64,000 nt of DNA from positions 1,000,477-1,064,476 of the forward strand of contig CAWGTX010000001.1 of NCBI GenBank assembly GCA_963825585.1, given 5' to 3'. This DNA is from JAOUGY01 sp963825585 (lineage in GTDB: Bacteria; Actinomycetota; Acidimicrobiia; Spongiisociales; ZC4RG35). Each line of letters opens with the position of its first letter. Within the stretch, counting starts at the first letter, position 1. A program made the translations under genes and the position numbers. Shown piece by piece: positions 25,507 through 33,762 of the stretch. Below the pieces are notes generated by a model. It saw only the letters and a program-made list of their open reading frames with translations, did no database searches and was not told the DNA's origin.

Positions 25507-26567
25507 GTGCCCGGCGCGTTCTCGAGGTTCTTCGGAAGGATCTCCGACTTGGACCTCGTTCCCCGATCTTCCTGTGGGTTCTGTTGCTGCCCATCCTCAT
25601 CACCCTCCTCCTCCAGGTGACGTTCGGCGACCTCTTCGATCCGCAACCCCGCCTCGGGATCGTCGATCAGGGCGACTCGATGGTGACGGCGGAGGCGGCC
25701 CGCCTCGAGGGGATCGAGCTGACGGTGGTCGACGATGTGGCCGAACTCGAGTCGCAGGTCGAAGGGAACGACCTCGACGCCGGTCTCGTCCTCCAGCCTG
25801 GCTTCGACGACGCCCTCCGTTCGGGTGCGCGTCCCCCACTCGAGTTCTATGTGGGCGGCGAGAGCCTCGCCTCCAATCGGATCATCCTCGCTGTGACCAT
25901 GATCGACTTGATTCGGCAGGTCGAGGGCCAGATGCCACCGGTCGACGTGCAGGTGGTATCGCTGGGAGAGGCGATCGATCCGATCTCGGTGCGGCTGGTT
26001 CCGCTGATCGTGTCGTATGCCCTGGTGATCGCCGCCGTGTTCCTCCCGTCCTTCAGCCTCGCCGACGAGCGGGAGAAGCGAACGCTGAGTGCGCTGGTGG
26101 TGACGCCGTTGAAGCTCGGCGAGATCGTGATGGCAAAGGGCGTCCTGGGGTTCGTCCTGGCGATGGCGATGGCCGTGGTCACGTTGTGGTTGAACAACGC
26201 CCTCACCGCCCGGCCGGGGGCTCTGATCGTGGTGTTGATGGTGGCCGCCGTACTGCTGGTCGAGGTCGGGCTCGTCTACGGTACCGCTGCCAGGGACATC
26301 ACCGGTGTGTTCACCCTGATCAAGGGAACCGCCTTCATCCTCCTGTCGCCCACCATCTTCTACATCTTCCCGGGCTGGCCCCAGTGGATCGCCAAGCTGA
26401 TTCCCACCTATTGGGTGATCAACCCCGTGTACGAGGTGACGATCAACCAAGCCGGGCTGGCGGACGTGTGGGTCGAGCTGGCCATCGGCGCCGGTGTGAT
26501 TGCCTTGATGACGGTGCCGGTGAGGTTCCTCACCAAGCGCCTGGTCACGAAACTGGCGCTCGTTTGA
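25503..26567 (+). CDS. ABC-2 type permease, second subunit
   Basis: A 354-residue paralogue of the preceding permease with the same layout: N-terminal helix, extracellular domain to about residue 155, then six helices preceded by ADEREKRTLSALVVTPLKLGEIVMAKG. It would pair with the first permease. Its ATG overlaps the upstream stop. No terminator hairpin is obvious after the stop. Confidence 0.83.
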   Translation: MSARRVLEVLRKDLRLGPRSPIFLWVLLLPILITLLLQVTFGDLFDPQPRLGIVDQGDSMVTAEAARLEGIELTVVDDVAELESQVEGNDLDAGLVLQPGFDDALRSGARPPLEFYVGGESLASNRIILAVTMIDLIRQVEGQMPPVDVQVVSLGEAIDPISVRLVPLIVSYALVIAAVFLPSFSLADEREKRTLSALVVTPLKLGEIVMAKGVLGFVLAMAMAVVTLWLNNALTARPGALIVVLMVAAVLLVEVGLVYGTAARDITGVFTLIKGTAFILLSPTIFYIFPGWPQWIAKLIPTYWVINPVYEVTINQAGLADVWVELAIGAGVIALMTVPVRFLTKRLVTKLALV

Positions 26568-26635
26568 GGGATGGGCGCTCGTCGACGACGCCGCGGACGC
26601 GCCACCGTCGGGCAGGAAGGCGTACGCTCTGACCG

Positions 26636-27466
26636 ATGACCTCCTCGGGACCGGTCGCGACGTTCTACGCCGCAGCAGACACCGGGTGGGCAGCCTGTCT
26701 CATGGTCGATCTCCGGGCGCGAGGCGTTGACATCTGGGACACCCACGCCGACAGCTTCGATCGGACACGCATCGCCATCGATGCCGCCGGACTACTCATC
26801 GTGCACTCCGGGCATCGCCCGCCGCGAGTACCGTCCGAAGATGAGGTGGAAGCGGTCCGTCGGCGTGGCGGACGGATTGTGGTGGTGCGACGGGACGACT
26901 CCAAGATGTCTACCGATGACTACCCGTTCGAGAAGTCGGCGATGGCCCTGTGGGGCGACCACTACCAACCCGACCCCTCAGCCAATGGCGATGTGCGCCA
27001 TCGCGGCTTCGCCAACCTGCTCGGCGTCTTCGGCGGGGCTACCGGGCCGATGCCACCGGGATATGTGTTCATCTCCTACCGAGCCGCACACGATCGCGAG
27101 TTCGTCCAGGACCACGTACGGCCGGTCCTGGCGCTCGCCGGCTACCCGTCATGGGACTACCGGATGAGCGAACGCCTCTTCGACGAGGTCGTCACCGAGC
27201 GAATCCGACAGCGGCTCGAATCGGCGGCGGCGTTGCTGGTGGTTGCCACCGAAGCGTGGTCGAGTGACTGGACCGCCATGGAACTCGCCGCCGCCATCGA
27301 GTTGAACAAACCGGTCCTGGCCGTCCGCCCCGCGCACGCCGCCACAACCATCGACGCCCTGCTCGACCAGGTGCCGGTCCACGTCCTCTGCCCTGGTGAC
27401 ATGACCGGTCGCAGCCTCATCTCGGCACTCCGGAAGGCCGGAATCGCCCCACCCACCTCGTCATAG
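26636..27466 (+). CDS. TIR-domain protein with N-terminal TIR-like half
   Basis: A 276-residue protein. The C-terminal half (about 143-250) is a TIR domain: YVFISYRAAHDREFV opens strand A, WDYRMSE follows the first helix, and WTAMELAAAIE places a Glu (216) where NAD-cleaving TIRs have their catalytic Glu. The N-terminal half (about 7-90) begins VATFYAAADTGWAACLMVDL and ends in an IVVVRRDD strand, suggesting a second, diverged TIR/Rossmann domain. Bacterial TIRs cleave NAD+ in defence or signalling, or act as adaptors. No Argonaute, SMODS or STING partner is adjacent. Weak ribosome site; convergent with the amino-acid ABC genes. Confidence 0.75.
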   Translation: MTSSGPVATFYAAADTGWAACLMVDLRARGVDIWDTHADSFDRTRIAIDAAGLLIVHSGHRPPRVPSEDEVEAVRRRGGRIVVVRRDDSKMSTDDYPFEKSAMALWGDHYQPDPSANGDVRHRGFANLLGVFGGATGPMPPGYVFISYRAAHDREFVQDHVRPVLALAGYPSWDYRMSERLFDEVVTERIRQRLESAAALLVVATEAWSSDWTAMELAAAIELNKPVLAVRPAHAATTIDALLDQVPVHVLCPGDMTGRSLISALRKAGIAPPTSS

Positions 27467-27488
27467 CCCGTACTCCCTCGGTCTGAGT

Positions 27489-28247
27489 TCACAGCACCGC
27501 TTCGAGGAACTTCTTCGTCTCGGGATTCTTGGTCTCACCGAACAGTTCGGCGGGGCTTCCCTGTTCCAGGATGACGCCCTCATGGAAGAACGCCATCCAG
27601 TCGGCCACCTCGCGGGCGAAACCCATCTCATGGGTCACCACCATCATCGTCATGTGGAAGTCGGTGGCGAGCGACTTCATCACCGCCAGGACTTCGCCGG
27701 TGAGTTCCGGGTCGAGAGCCGACGTGGGTTCGTCGAAGAGCATCACGTCGGGTTCCATCGCCAACGCCCGGGCGATCGCCACCCGTTGCTGTTGGCCGCC
27801 CGACAGGCGGATCGGGTACTCGTCGGCCTTGTCGCCCAGACCAACCCGCTCGAGCAGGGTCAGGGCATGTTGCCGGCATTGCTCCTCGGGCAGGCCCTTC
27901 ACCGTCACCGGACCTTCCATCACGTTCTCGGCGGCGGTCATGTGTGGGAACAGGTTGAAGCTCTGGAACACCATGCCGACGTGGAGGCGGAGCCTGCGGA
28001 TCTGCTCGCGCTTGTGGCGGGTGCGGTGACCGCCCTCCAGAGTCATCCCGGCCACCTCGATCGTGCCGGCCGTGGGGTCCTCGAGGAAGTTCACGCACCG
28101 CAGCAGCGTCGACTTCCCCGATCCGGAGCGCCCGAAGATCACCACCACCTCGCCTCGGTGGACCTCCATGTCGATCCCCTTCAGTACCTGTAGTTCACCG
28201 AAGGTCTTCTGCAGGCCCGCCACTCGGACCACGACTTCCTTTTCCAT
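27489..28247 (-). CDS. polar amino-acid ABC transporter ATP-binding protein
   Basis: A 252-residue GlnQ/HisP-type ATPase: Walker A GRSGSGKSTL near 38-47, Q-loop VFQSFNLFPHMT, signature LSGGQQQRVAIARAL, Walker B VMLFDEPTSALDPE and THEMGFAREVADW. The FPHMT and MGFA segments are typical of polar amino-acid importers. It is the last gene of an SBP-permease-ATPase operon on the minus strand, three bases after the permease. Confidence 0.9.
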   Translation of the reverse strand: MEKEVVVRVAGLQKTFGELQVLKGIDMEVHRGEVVVIFGRSGSGKSTLLRCVNFLEDPTAGTIEVAGMTLEGGHRTRHKREQIRRLRLHVGMVFQSFNLFPHMTAAENVMEGPVTVKGLPEEQCRQHALTLLERVGLGDKADEYPIRLSGGQQQRVAIARALAMEPDVMLFDEPTSALDPELTGEVLAVMKSLATDFHMTMMVVTHEMGFAREVADWMAFFHEGVILEQGSPAELFGETKNPETKKFLEAVL

Positions 28248-28250
28248 TGC

Positions 28251-29153
28251 TCAGCCTCGCCTCTTGGCCGGTGCCGCGGTTCTGATGAATCCACGAGACA
28301 GCTTCGTCTCGAGGCGGGTCTGGAAGGCGGTGAACACCGCCGTCAACGCCCAGTAGAGGGCCGCCGTCACGATGTAGGCCTCCAGGTTCTTGAAGTCCGC
28401 CTTGCCCACCAACTGGGCCCTGCGGAACACCTCGGCGGATGCAGCCGTCACTCCCAGGAACGAGACGAGAGCGGTGTCCTTCATCATGGCGATGAACTCG
28501 TTGCCGGTGGGCGGGACGATCACCCGGAACGCCTGGGGGAGCACCACCCGTCGCATCTTCTGGCGGTAGGTCATCCCGAGTGCCTCGGCGGCCTCGCTCT
28601 GCCCGCCCCCCACCGACTGGATCCCCGCCCGGAAGATCTCCGTCATGTAGGCGCCGTAGTTGAGGCCCAGAGCCAGCACGCCGGCAACTGTCGGTTCCAG
28701 GATCAACGCCTGATTGAATCCGTCGGGAAGTCCCGGGAACCGGTCGCCGAGGTTGATGCCGACCTGGGGGAGGGCCAGGTAGATCAGGAACATCTGAACG
28801 ATCAGCGGGGTGCCACGGAAGAACGACGTGTAGAACCCCGCCATACCGAACGCCACCGGGTTCGACGACAACCGCCCGAGGGCTCCCAACAGTGCCAACA
28901 GGATGGCCAGCGCGATGCCGCCCACCGCGATGTACAAGGTGTAGAGCAGTCCACCGGCGATGAAGCCGAGCTTCTCGCCCATCCAGTCGGTGTCGAACCC
29001 GGCGACGGCGAAGAAGAACGCCAGCACCACGATGATGGCGACCCACACGATCGCCACCTTGTAGCGGAACGGCACCCTGGCGCTGGCCAGGGCCATCCGC
29101 TCGGAGCGGGGGACGCCTGGCAGGGGCGGCCGTCGTTCGGTGTCCGCCCCCAT
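28251..29153 (-). CDS. polar amino-acid ABC transporter permease
   Basis: A 300-residue permease of the HisMQ/GlnP family with about five or six helices. The sequence YTSFFRGTPLIVQMFLIY and the EAA-type loop AEALGMTYRQKMRRVVLPQAFRVIVPP are family hallmarks. It starts 19 bases after the binding-protein gene. Only one permease is present, so a homodimer is expected. Confidence 0.88.
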   Translation of the reverse strand: MGADTERRPPLPGVPRSERMALASARVPFRYKVAIVWVAIIVVLAFFFAVAGFDTDWMGEKLGFIAGGLLYTLYIAVGGIALAILLALLGALGRLSSNPVAFGMAGFYTSFFRGTPLIVQMFLIYLALPQVGINLGDRFPGLPDGFNQALILEPTVAGVLALGLNYGAYMTEIFRAGIQSVGGGQSEAAEALGMTYRQKMRRVVLPQAFRVIVPPTGNEFIAMMKDTALVSFLGVTAASAEVFRRAQLVGKADFKNLEAYIVTAALYWALTAVFTAFQTRLETKLSRGFIRTAAPAKRRG

Positions 29154-29172
29154 CAGGCGTCCCTCCCTCGTC

Positions 29173-30081
29173 TCACTGCTGAACGCTGAGATCGATGCCG
29201 TTGTACCACTTCTTCGACAGCTCGCTCAGCGTGCCGTCTGCGTGCATCTCGGCGACGATCCCGTCGACCGTCTCGAACAGGCTCGTTCCATCGGCCTGCG
29301 AACTCTTGTCGAAGGCAACCGCCAGCGGCTCGTAGAACACCGGGTCGCCGGCGATCTTGACGGGGTTGCCGGCGTCGATGTAGCCCTGCGCCGTCGTGAG
29401 CGAGGTGATCACCGCCGTGAGCCGGGCACCGTCTCCGAGTGCGAGATCCTGGAGGGCGGTGGTGTCTGTGTCGTACCCCGTGATCTCGGCGTCGTCGATC
29501 ACGAAGTCGAATTCGAATCCCTCGATCGCCAGCGACTTCTGCAGGTACTGCTCGTAGGTGCAACCGCTGCACACACCGATGGCAGCGCCGTCGAGGTCTG
29601 TGCCGAGGTCGGCAACGCTCGTGTTGTCGGCGTGGACGACGACCACCGCAGGCGTGTAGTAGTACGGCTGGGTGAAGTTCAGGACTTCCTGGCGGTCGTT
29701 GGTGGGTGTCATCGAGCCCACGCTCATCTCCCAACGGCCGTTCCAACCGCCGGCGGTGATCACATCCCAAGCGGGTGTCTCCCAGGCGACCTCGACCCCG
29801 AGGCGTTCGGCGATCTCGGTGGCTACGTCGATGTCGAAGCCCTCGTAGGTGTTGTTTTCGGAGTTCAGGGAGGACTGCGGCGGATACGCCGGGTCGGTCG
29901 AAACCTTGAGAGTTCCGGATTCCTGAACGCTGGCCAGAAGGTCGGCGCCGGCGGCCGCAGTGGTGGCGGTGTCGGCCGCAGCAGTGGTGGCGGTCGAGGC
30001 CTCAGCCGCCTCGTCGCCGCCACACGCCGCAATGGCGAGGGTGAGGGCCAATAGAAGTGTCGGGATCGATCGTTTGCGCAT
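29173..30081 (-). CDS. polar amino-acid ABC transporter substrate-binding lipoprotein
   Basis: A 302-residue SBP_bac_3 protein. A signal with lipobox IAAC anchors it to the outer face of the membrane, followed by an Ala/Thr-rich linker to about residue 45. The mature domain shows GTLKVSTDPAYPP, then YEGFDIDVATEIAERLG and GSMTPTNDRQEVLNFTQPY, typical of glutamine/cystine-type binders. ATG has a GGAGGTAACAC site. First gene of the importer operon. Confidence 0.9.
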   Translation of the reverse strand: MRKRSIPTLLLALTLAIAACGGDEAAEASTATTAAADTATTAAAGADLLASVQESGTLKVSTDPAYPPQSSLNSENNTYEGFDIDVATEIAERLGVEVAWETPAWDVITAGGWNGRWEMSVGSMTPTNDRQEVLNFTQPYYYTPAVVVVHADNTSVADLGTDLDGAAIGVCSGCTYEQYLQKSLAIEGFEFDFVIDDAEITGYDTDTTALQDLALGDGARLTAVITSLTTAQGYIDAGNPVKIAGDPVFYEPLAVAFDKSSQADGTSLFETVDGIVAEMHADGTLSELSKKWYNGIDLSVQQ

Positions 30082-30220
30082 GTGTTACCTCCCTGTGAGT
30101 TGCCGACTGTATCGCTCTTCAGGGGGTCGCTGTCGAGAAGGACGGGGAACTTCGACGCAGGACCCTGGATGGGCCATCAATGGGCCTAGAGTCGTGGCTG
30201 CACGAGCAAGGGGTGTGGAC

Positions 30221-30517
30221 ATGGCCGAGTTCGTTGGACGTTTGCTGCTGCTCGACGCCGCCGGGACTCAGATCCGGGTCGTGATCGATCTCGATGAAGA
30301 GCGGCTCGCCATCAAGGCGGGAAGCAAACCTCTCGGCTCCTGGCCGCTCTCCGAGGTGGGCGTTCGCGGTGAGGACGACGGCTTTCACCTGCGGCTGGAA
30401 GGCGAAGAGGTGGTGGTGGCCACCGACGACGATCCGGCGTTCGCCCGACTCATCGGACTGCACTCGGCCTCGCCCATCATGCGTCGCCGCATATCTGGTG
30501 CTCTCCACGAGCAGTAG
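30221..30517 (+). CDS. hypothetical protein, short paralogue of the 20,230 gene
   Basis: A 98-residue protein made almost only of the small beta-rich domain seen in the 20,230 product: VVIDLDEERLAIKAGSKPLGSW, a DDGFHLRLEGEEVVV strand pair, then a PAFARLIGLH helix and an MRRRI end. No signal, no membrane segment, no basic tail. ATG follows an AAGGGG site. Function unknown. Confidence 0.65.
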   Translation: MAEFVGRLLLLDAAGTQIRVVIDLDEERLAIKAGSKPLGSWPLSEVGVRGEDDGFHLRLEGEEVVVATDDDPAFARLIGLHSASPIMRRRISGALHEQ

Positions 30518-30520
30518 CGC

Positions 30521-31105
30521 TCAGTCCCGCCCGACGCCGGCCGCCGCCAACTCGTCCCACGATCTCTCGGCGTCTCCCCGGTTCAGTTCGACGGCGGCGG
30601 TGGCGGATGTGAGAGTCACGGTCCGGTACCCGAGGGCCACGGCATCGAGAGCCGTCGCCTTCACGCAGTAGTCGAGCGCCAGTCCAACCACGACCACCCG
30701 ATCGACTTCGGCCTGTTCCAGCATCGACGCCAGCTCGGTGCGGGTGGTGTCACCAGAGACAGGGTCACGCATCGTGAAACCCGAGTAGCCGTCTTCGCCG
30801 TTGGCGCCCTTCTTCACCGACGGTCCGGTCACGACGAGCCTCGGGTGAAGTTGGGAGCCCCACGTGTTCGCCAGGCAGTGCACCGGCCAGATGCCGCCGT
30901 CCTTCTGGAAGTGGGGCGTGGTCTCGGGATGCCAGTCCTGGGTGTAGACCACCATGGCGCCCGCAGCCGTGGCCCTGATGATCTGGGCGTTGCAGGCGGC
31001 GACGACCGCTTCACCTCCCGGGACGTACAGGCTCCCGGCCGGGTCGGCGAAGTCGTTCTGACAATCGACGACGACGAGGGCAGTGCTCTGGCTGTAGGCC
31101 GTCAT
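30521..31105 (-). CDS. pncA: nicotinamidase
   Basis: A 194-residue isochorismatase-fold hydrolase. The triad is visible: Asp in VVVDCQNDF, Lys in SVKKGANGEDGYSGF and Cys in ALDYCVKATA; metal-binding His lie in TQDWHPETTPHF. It converts nicotinamide to nicotinate, which the PncB product 2.6 kb away links to PRPP. ATG at 31,105 is preferred; fifteen upstream residues are atypical. It follows the DUF1801 gene by 41 bases. Confidence 0.87.
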   Translation of the reverse strand: MTAYSQSTALVVVDCQNDFADPAGSLYVPGGEAVVAACNAQIIRATAAGAMVVYTQDWHPETTPHFQKDGGIWPVHCLANTWGSQLHPRLVVTGPSVKKGANGEDGYSGFTMRDPVSGDTTRTELASMLEQAEVDRVVVVGLALDYCVKATALDAVALGYRTVTLTSATAAVELNRGDAERSWDELAAAGVGRD

Positions 31106-31146
31106 GGACCCGAGGCTAGGCGTCAGAGCAGTCGAACGACGGGCGG

Positions 31147-31545
31147 TCACACGAGATCGATCGCCGCCTGAAGGTAGTCCTCGAAGCCGGTGATCTCGTC
31201 AGACGGGCCGAACTCGAGCGAGCGGACCATCTTGCCCGACCCGAGCAGTCGGCCATCCGGATCCGGAAGTCGAACCCCATGCTCGAAGCTGAGGTACACC
31301 GACCTCGACCGGGGGAAGATGGCACACACGTACCCGGCGTCGGGATGGTGGAACCCCAACCCTCGCCACCCCTGGTACACCTTCTCGGTCATCTCGGGAT
31401 GAGTCTGCCGCACCCGTTCCCGCAGCGTCAGCGCCGTCTCCGCAACCTCGGCGTCATAGGAGCCGAGCAGGTCGACGAACGCGTCGAAGGCATCTGGCCT
31501 CCACCTGCCGGTCTCTGGTTGCCGGCCTCCGGACTCGTCTGTCAT
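31147..31545 (-). CDS. DUF1801 / YdhG-like protein
   Basis: A 132-residue single-domain protein of the DUF1801 (YdhG/YjbR-like) fold: helix DAFVDLLGSYDAEVAETALTLRE, then KVYQGWRGLGFHHPDAGYVCAIFP and FEHGVRLPDPDGRLLGSGK. The family has no settled activity. Transcribed with pncA on the minus strand. Confidence 0.75.
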   Translation of the reverse strand: MTDESGGRQPETGRWRPDAFDAFVDLLGSYDAEVAETALTLRERVRQTHPEMTEKVYQGWRGLGFHHPDAGYVCAIFPRSRSVYLSFEHGVRLPDPDGRLLGSGKMVRSLEFGPSDEITGFEDYLQAAIDLV

Positions 31546-31609
31546 CGTCCATACCTTCGCTCGAAGCTCGAAGCTGGCTCTTTGCTCCTCGCTTCGGACT
31601 CCTCGCCTA

Positions 31610-32890
31610 TCAGGAATGCAGCTCCTCCAGACATGCCTCCAGCACGTCGAGGCCCTCGTTGACCAGCTCGTCGGGTGCAGTGAGCGGAACGAGGAAGCGG
31701 ATCACGTTCCCGAGCGTGCCGCACGAGAGCAGGATGAGACCTCTCTCCTGGGCCTTGGCGACCAGTGCCCTGGTCAGGTCGGGAGCAGGGGATTTGGTCG
31801 AGCGGTCGGTGACCAGCTCCATCGCCACCATGCCGCCCAGGTTGCGGACGTCGCCGATGGCATCGAAGCGGGTCGCCATCCCTTCGAGCCGCTTGACGAA
31901 CGTCTCGCCCAGGCCGAGGGATCGGTCGACCAGGTTCTCCGACTCGATCACGTCGAGCACAGCGTGGGCGGCCGCCACACTGATGGGGTTGCCGCCGTAG
32001 GTGCCGCCGATCCCGCCCGGATGGACGCTGTTCATGATGTCGGCCTTGCCGGTGATGGCAGCGAGCGGGAACCCGCCCGCCAGGCTCTTGGCCATCGTGA
32101 CGATATCGGCCTCGATCCCGGCGTACTCGTGGGCGAACAGCTTCCCGGTGCGGGCGAATCCGGTCTGGACCTCGTCGAGCACCAGCGCGATCCCGTGGCG
32201 ATCACACAATCCGCGCAGTTCCTGCAGGAACTCGGGTGGGGCGATCACGAAGCCGCCTTCGCCGAGCACGGGTTCCACCACGATCGCCGCCACGCGTTCG
32301 GGTTCGATCGCCTCCTTGAAGATGTGGGCGATGGAGTCCATCGCATCGGCCACCGACACGTCGCGGTATGTGTACGGGTAGGCAGCATGGAAGATGTCCG
32401 CCGGGAACGGCCCGAACCCTTGCTTGTAGGGGGCAACCTTGCCGGTGAGCGCCATGGTCAGATGGGTCCGTCCGTGGAAGCCGCCACCGAAGGCGATCAC
32501 CCCGGTGCGACCGGTGGCGTAGCGGGCGATCTTCATGGCGTTCTCGACCGCCTCGGCACCGGAGTTCACGAACATCGTCCGTTTTTCGGTGGGACCGGGA
32601 ACGAGGGCGTTGAGGCGCTCGGCCAGGGTCACCACCGATTCGTAGGGGTTGACCATGAAGCAGGTGTGGCTGAACGATTCGAGCTGGGCCGCGACGGCCG
32701 CCTGCACGTGGGGGTGGAGGTGACCGGTGTTGAGCACGGCGATGCCACCGGCGAAGTCGATGTAGCGGTTGCCCTCGACGTCCCACACCTCGGCATTCTT
32801 GGCCTTCTCGACGTAGACCGGGAAGGCCGATCCCCATCCGCTGGGAAGTGCGGCCAGGCGGCGGGCGTGGATCTCGGCGTTGGTGGGCAT
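31610..32890 (-). CDS. gabT: 4-aminobutyrate aminotransferase
   Basis: A 426-residue class III aminotransferase. Visible are NSGAEAVENAMKIAR (phosphate contacts), GGGFHGRTHLTMALTGK, VLDEVQTGFARTG (cofactor Asp) and the Schiff-base Lys in VTMAKSLAGG. Length and motifs fit GABA:2-oxoglutarate transaminase, giving succinate semialdehyde; ornithine or acetylornithine transaminase is less likely. ATG at 32,890 has a GAGGAG site. It would act after PotDBCA and the aminobutyraldehyde dehydrogenase. No succinate-semialdehyde dehydrogenase is adjacent. Confidence 0.85.
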   Translation of the reverse strand: MPTNAEIHARRLAALPSGWGSAFPVYVEKAKNAEVWDVEGNRYIDFAGGIAVLNTGHLHPHVQAAVAAQLESFSHTCFMVNPYESVVTLAERLNALVPGPTEKRTMFVNSGAEAVENAMKIARYATGRTGVIAFGGGFHGRTHLTMALTGKVAPYKQGFGPFPADIFHAAYPYTYRDVSVADAMDSIAHIFKEAIEPERVAAIVVEPVLGEGGFVIAPPEFLQELRGLCDRHGIALVLDEVQTGFARTGKLFAHEYAGIEADIVTMAKSLAGGFPLAAITGKADIMNSVHPGGIGGTYGGNPISVAAAHAVLDVIESENLVDRSLGLGETFVKRLEGMATRFDAIGDVRNLGGMVAMELVTDRSTKSPAPDLTRALVAKAQERGLILLSCGTLGNVIRFLVPLTAPDELVNEGLDVLEACLEELHS

Positions 32891-32983
32891 GTGGGCGGCT
32901 CCTCGACTGTGCAGATGATGGAAGACTACGACGAGTGATATCCGCTCGGTCGGCCAAACCAAAACCGAAGCGAGAAGGAGACC

Positions 32984-33616
32984 ATGAGCTCATCACCACC
33001 GGCAGCGAACGACTTCCTGGTGCTCCACACGATCCGATGCATCGGGTCCGCAGGCGATGACCGGGTGGCCGCAGTGTCCGAGCTCGCTTCCGCCCAGGCG
33101 TTGACAACACTTCGGGCGCTCACCGACCGGGGTCTCCTGTCCCATCACGGAGGCGTGTTCGGCGGGTGGGGACTCACCGACGAGGGCCGGACGGCCGACG
33201 CAGAGTGGGTGCTCGCCGAACTCGAAGCGACCGACGCCCGCAGTCACGTCGAAGCGGCCTACCGCGATTTCCTGGAAGTCAACCCGAAGCTGCTCCGGAT
33301 CTGCTCGGACTGGCAGATGCTGACGGTGGCCGGAACGGCGATCCTCAACGACCACCGTGACGCCGACTACGACGCCGGCGTGGTCGACCGTCTCGTCAAG
33401 CTGGACCGCTCCGCCCAGCGGATCCTGGAGGCACTCTCGGCCCGGCTCTCCCGCTTCGGCGCCTACCGGCGCCGGCTCGCCGCCAACCTGGAGCGGGTGA
33501 TGGCCGGCGAGTCCGATCGTCTCGCCGACAACCTCGACTCCTACCACACCGTTTGGTTCCACCTCCACGAGGACCTGCTGGCGACGCTCGGCCTCGAACG
33601 TGGCTTCGAGCAGTGA
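32984..33616 (+). CDS. winged-helix transcriptional regulator-like protein
   Basis: A 210-residue protein. The first ~75 residues look like a winged helix (NDFLVLHTIRCIG, AQALTTLRALTDRGLLSHH, a short wing ending WGLTDEGR); the rest is helical with many charged residues (AAYRDFLEVNPKLLRICSDWQ; LVKLDRSAQRILEALSARLSRFGAYRRRL). ATG follows a GAGAAGGAG site. It is divergent from gabT across 93 bases and upstream of pncB, so it may regulate either. Confidence 0.7.
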   Translation: MSSSPPAANDFLVLHTIRCIGSAGDDRVAAVSELASAQALTTLRALTDRGLLSHHGGVFGGWGLTDEGRTADAEWVLAELEATDARSHVEAAYRDFLEVNPKLLRICSDWQMLTVAGTAILNDHRDADYDAGVVDRLVKLDRSAQRILEALSARLSRFGAYRRRLAANLERVMAGESDRLADNLDSYHTVWFHLHEDLLATLGLERGFEQ

Positions 33617-33762
33617 GGTCGCGGAATTGGAGACAGCTTGTCCCCGCAGCTCGGTCAAGCCTGCGAGGGGGACAAACTATCCGCTCGTTCCTCGCGGGCC
33701 CCCTCTCGCAAGCTCGAGGAGCTATTCACTTCGCTCGTCTCTCGTCGCTCTATGGTTCCCTC

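Noticed and set aside
31551..31609. CGAAGCTCGAAGCT-like short repeats between DUF1801 and gabT, with similar CGCTCGTCTCTCGTCG text before pncB
   Set aside because: Too short and irregular for CRISPR or a mobile element; treated as low-complexity spacer.
31616..32938. 440-residue plus-strand frame opposite gabT
   Set aside because: Antisense shadow; gabT has clear catalytic motifs and a ribosome site.
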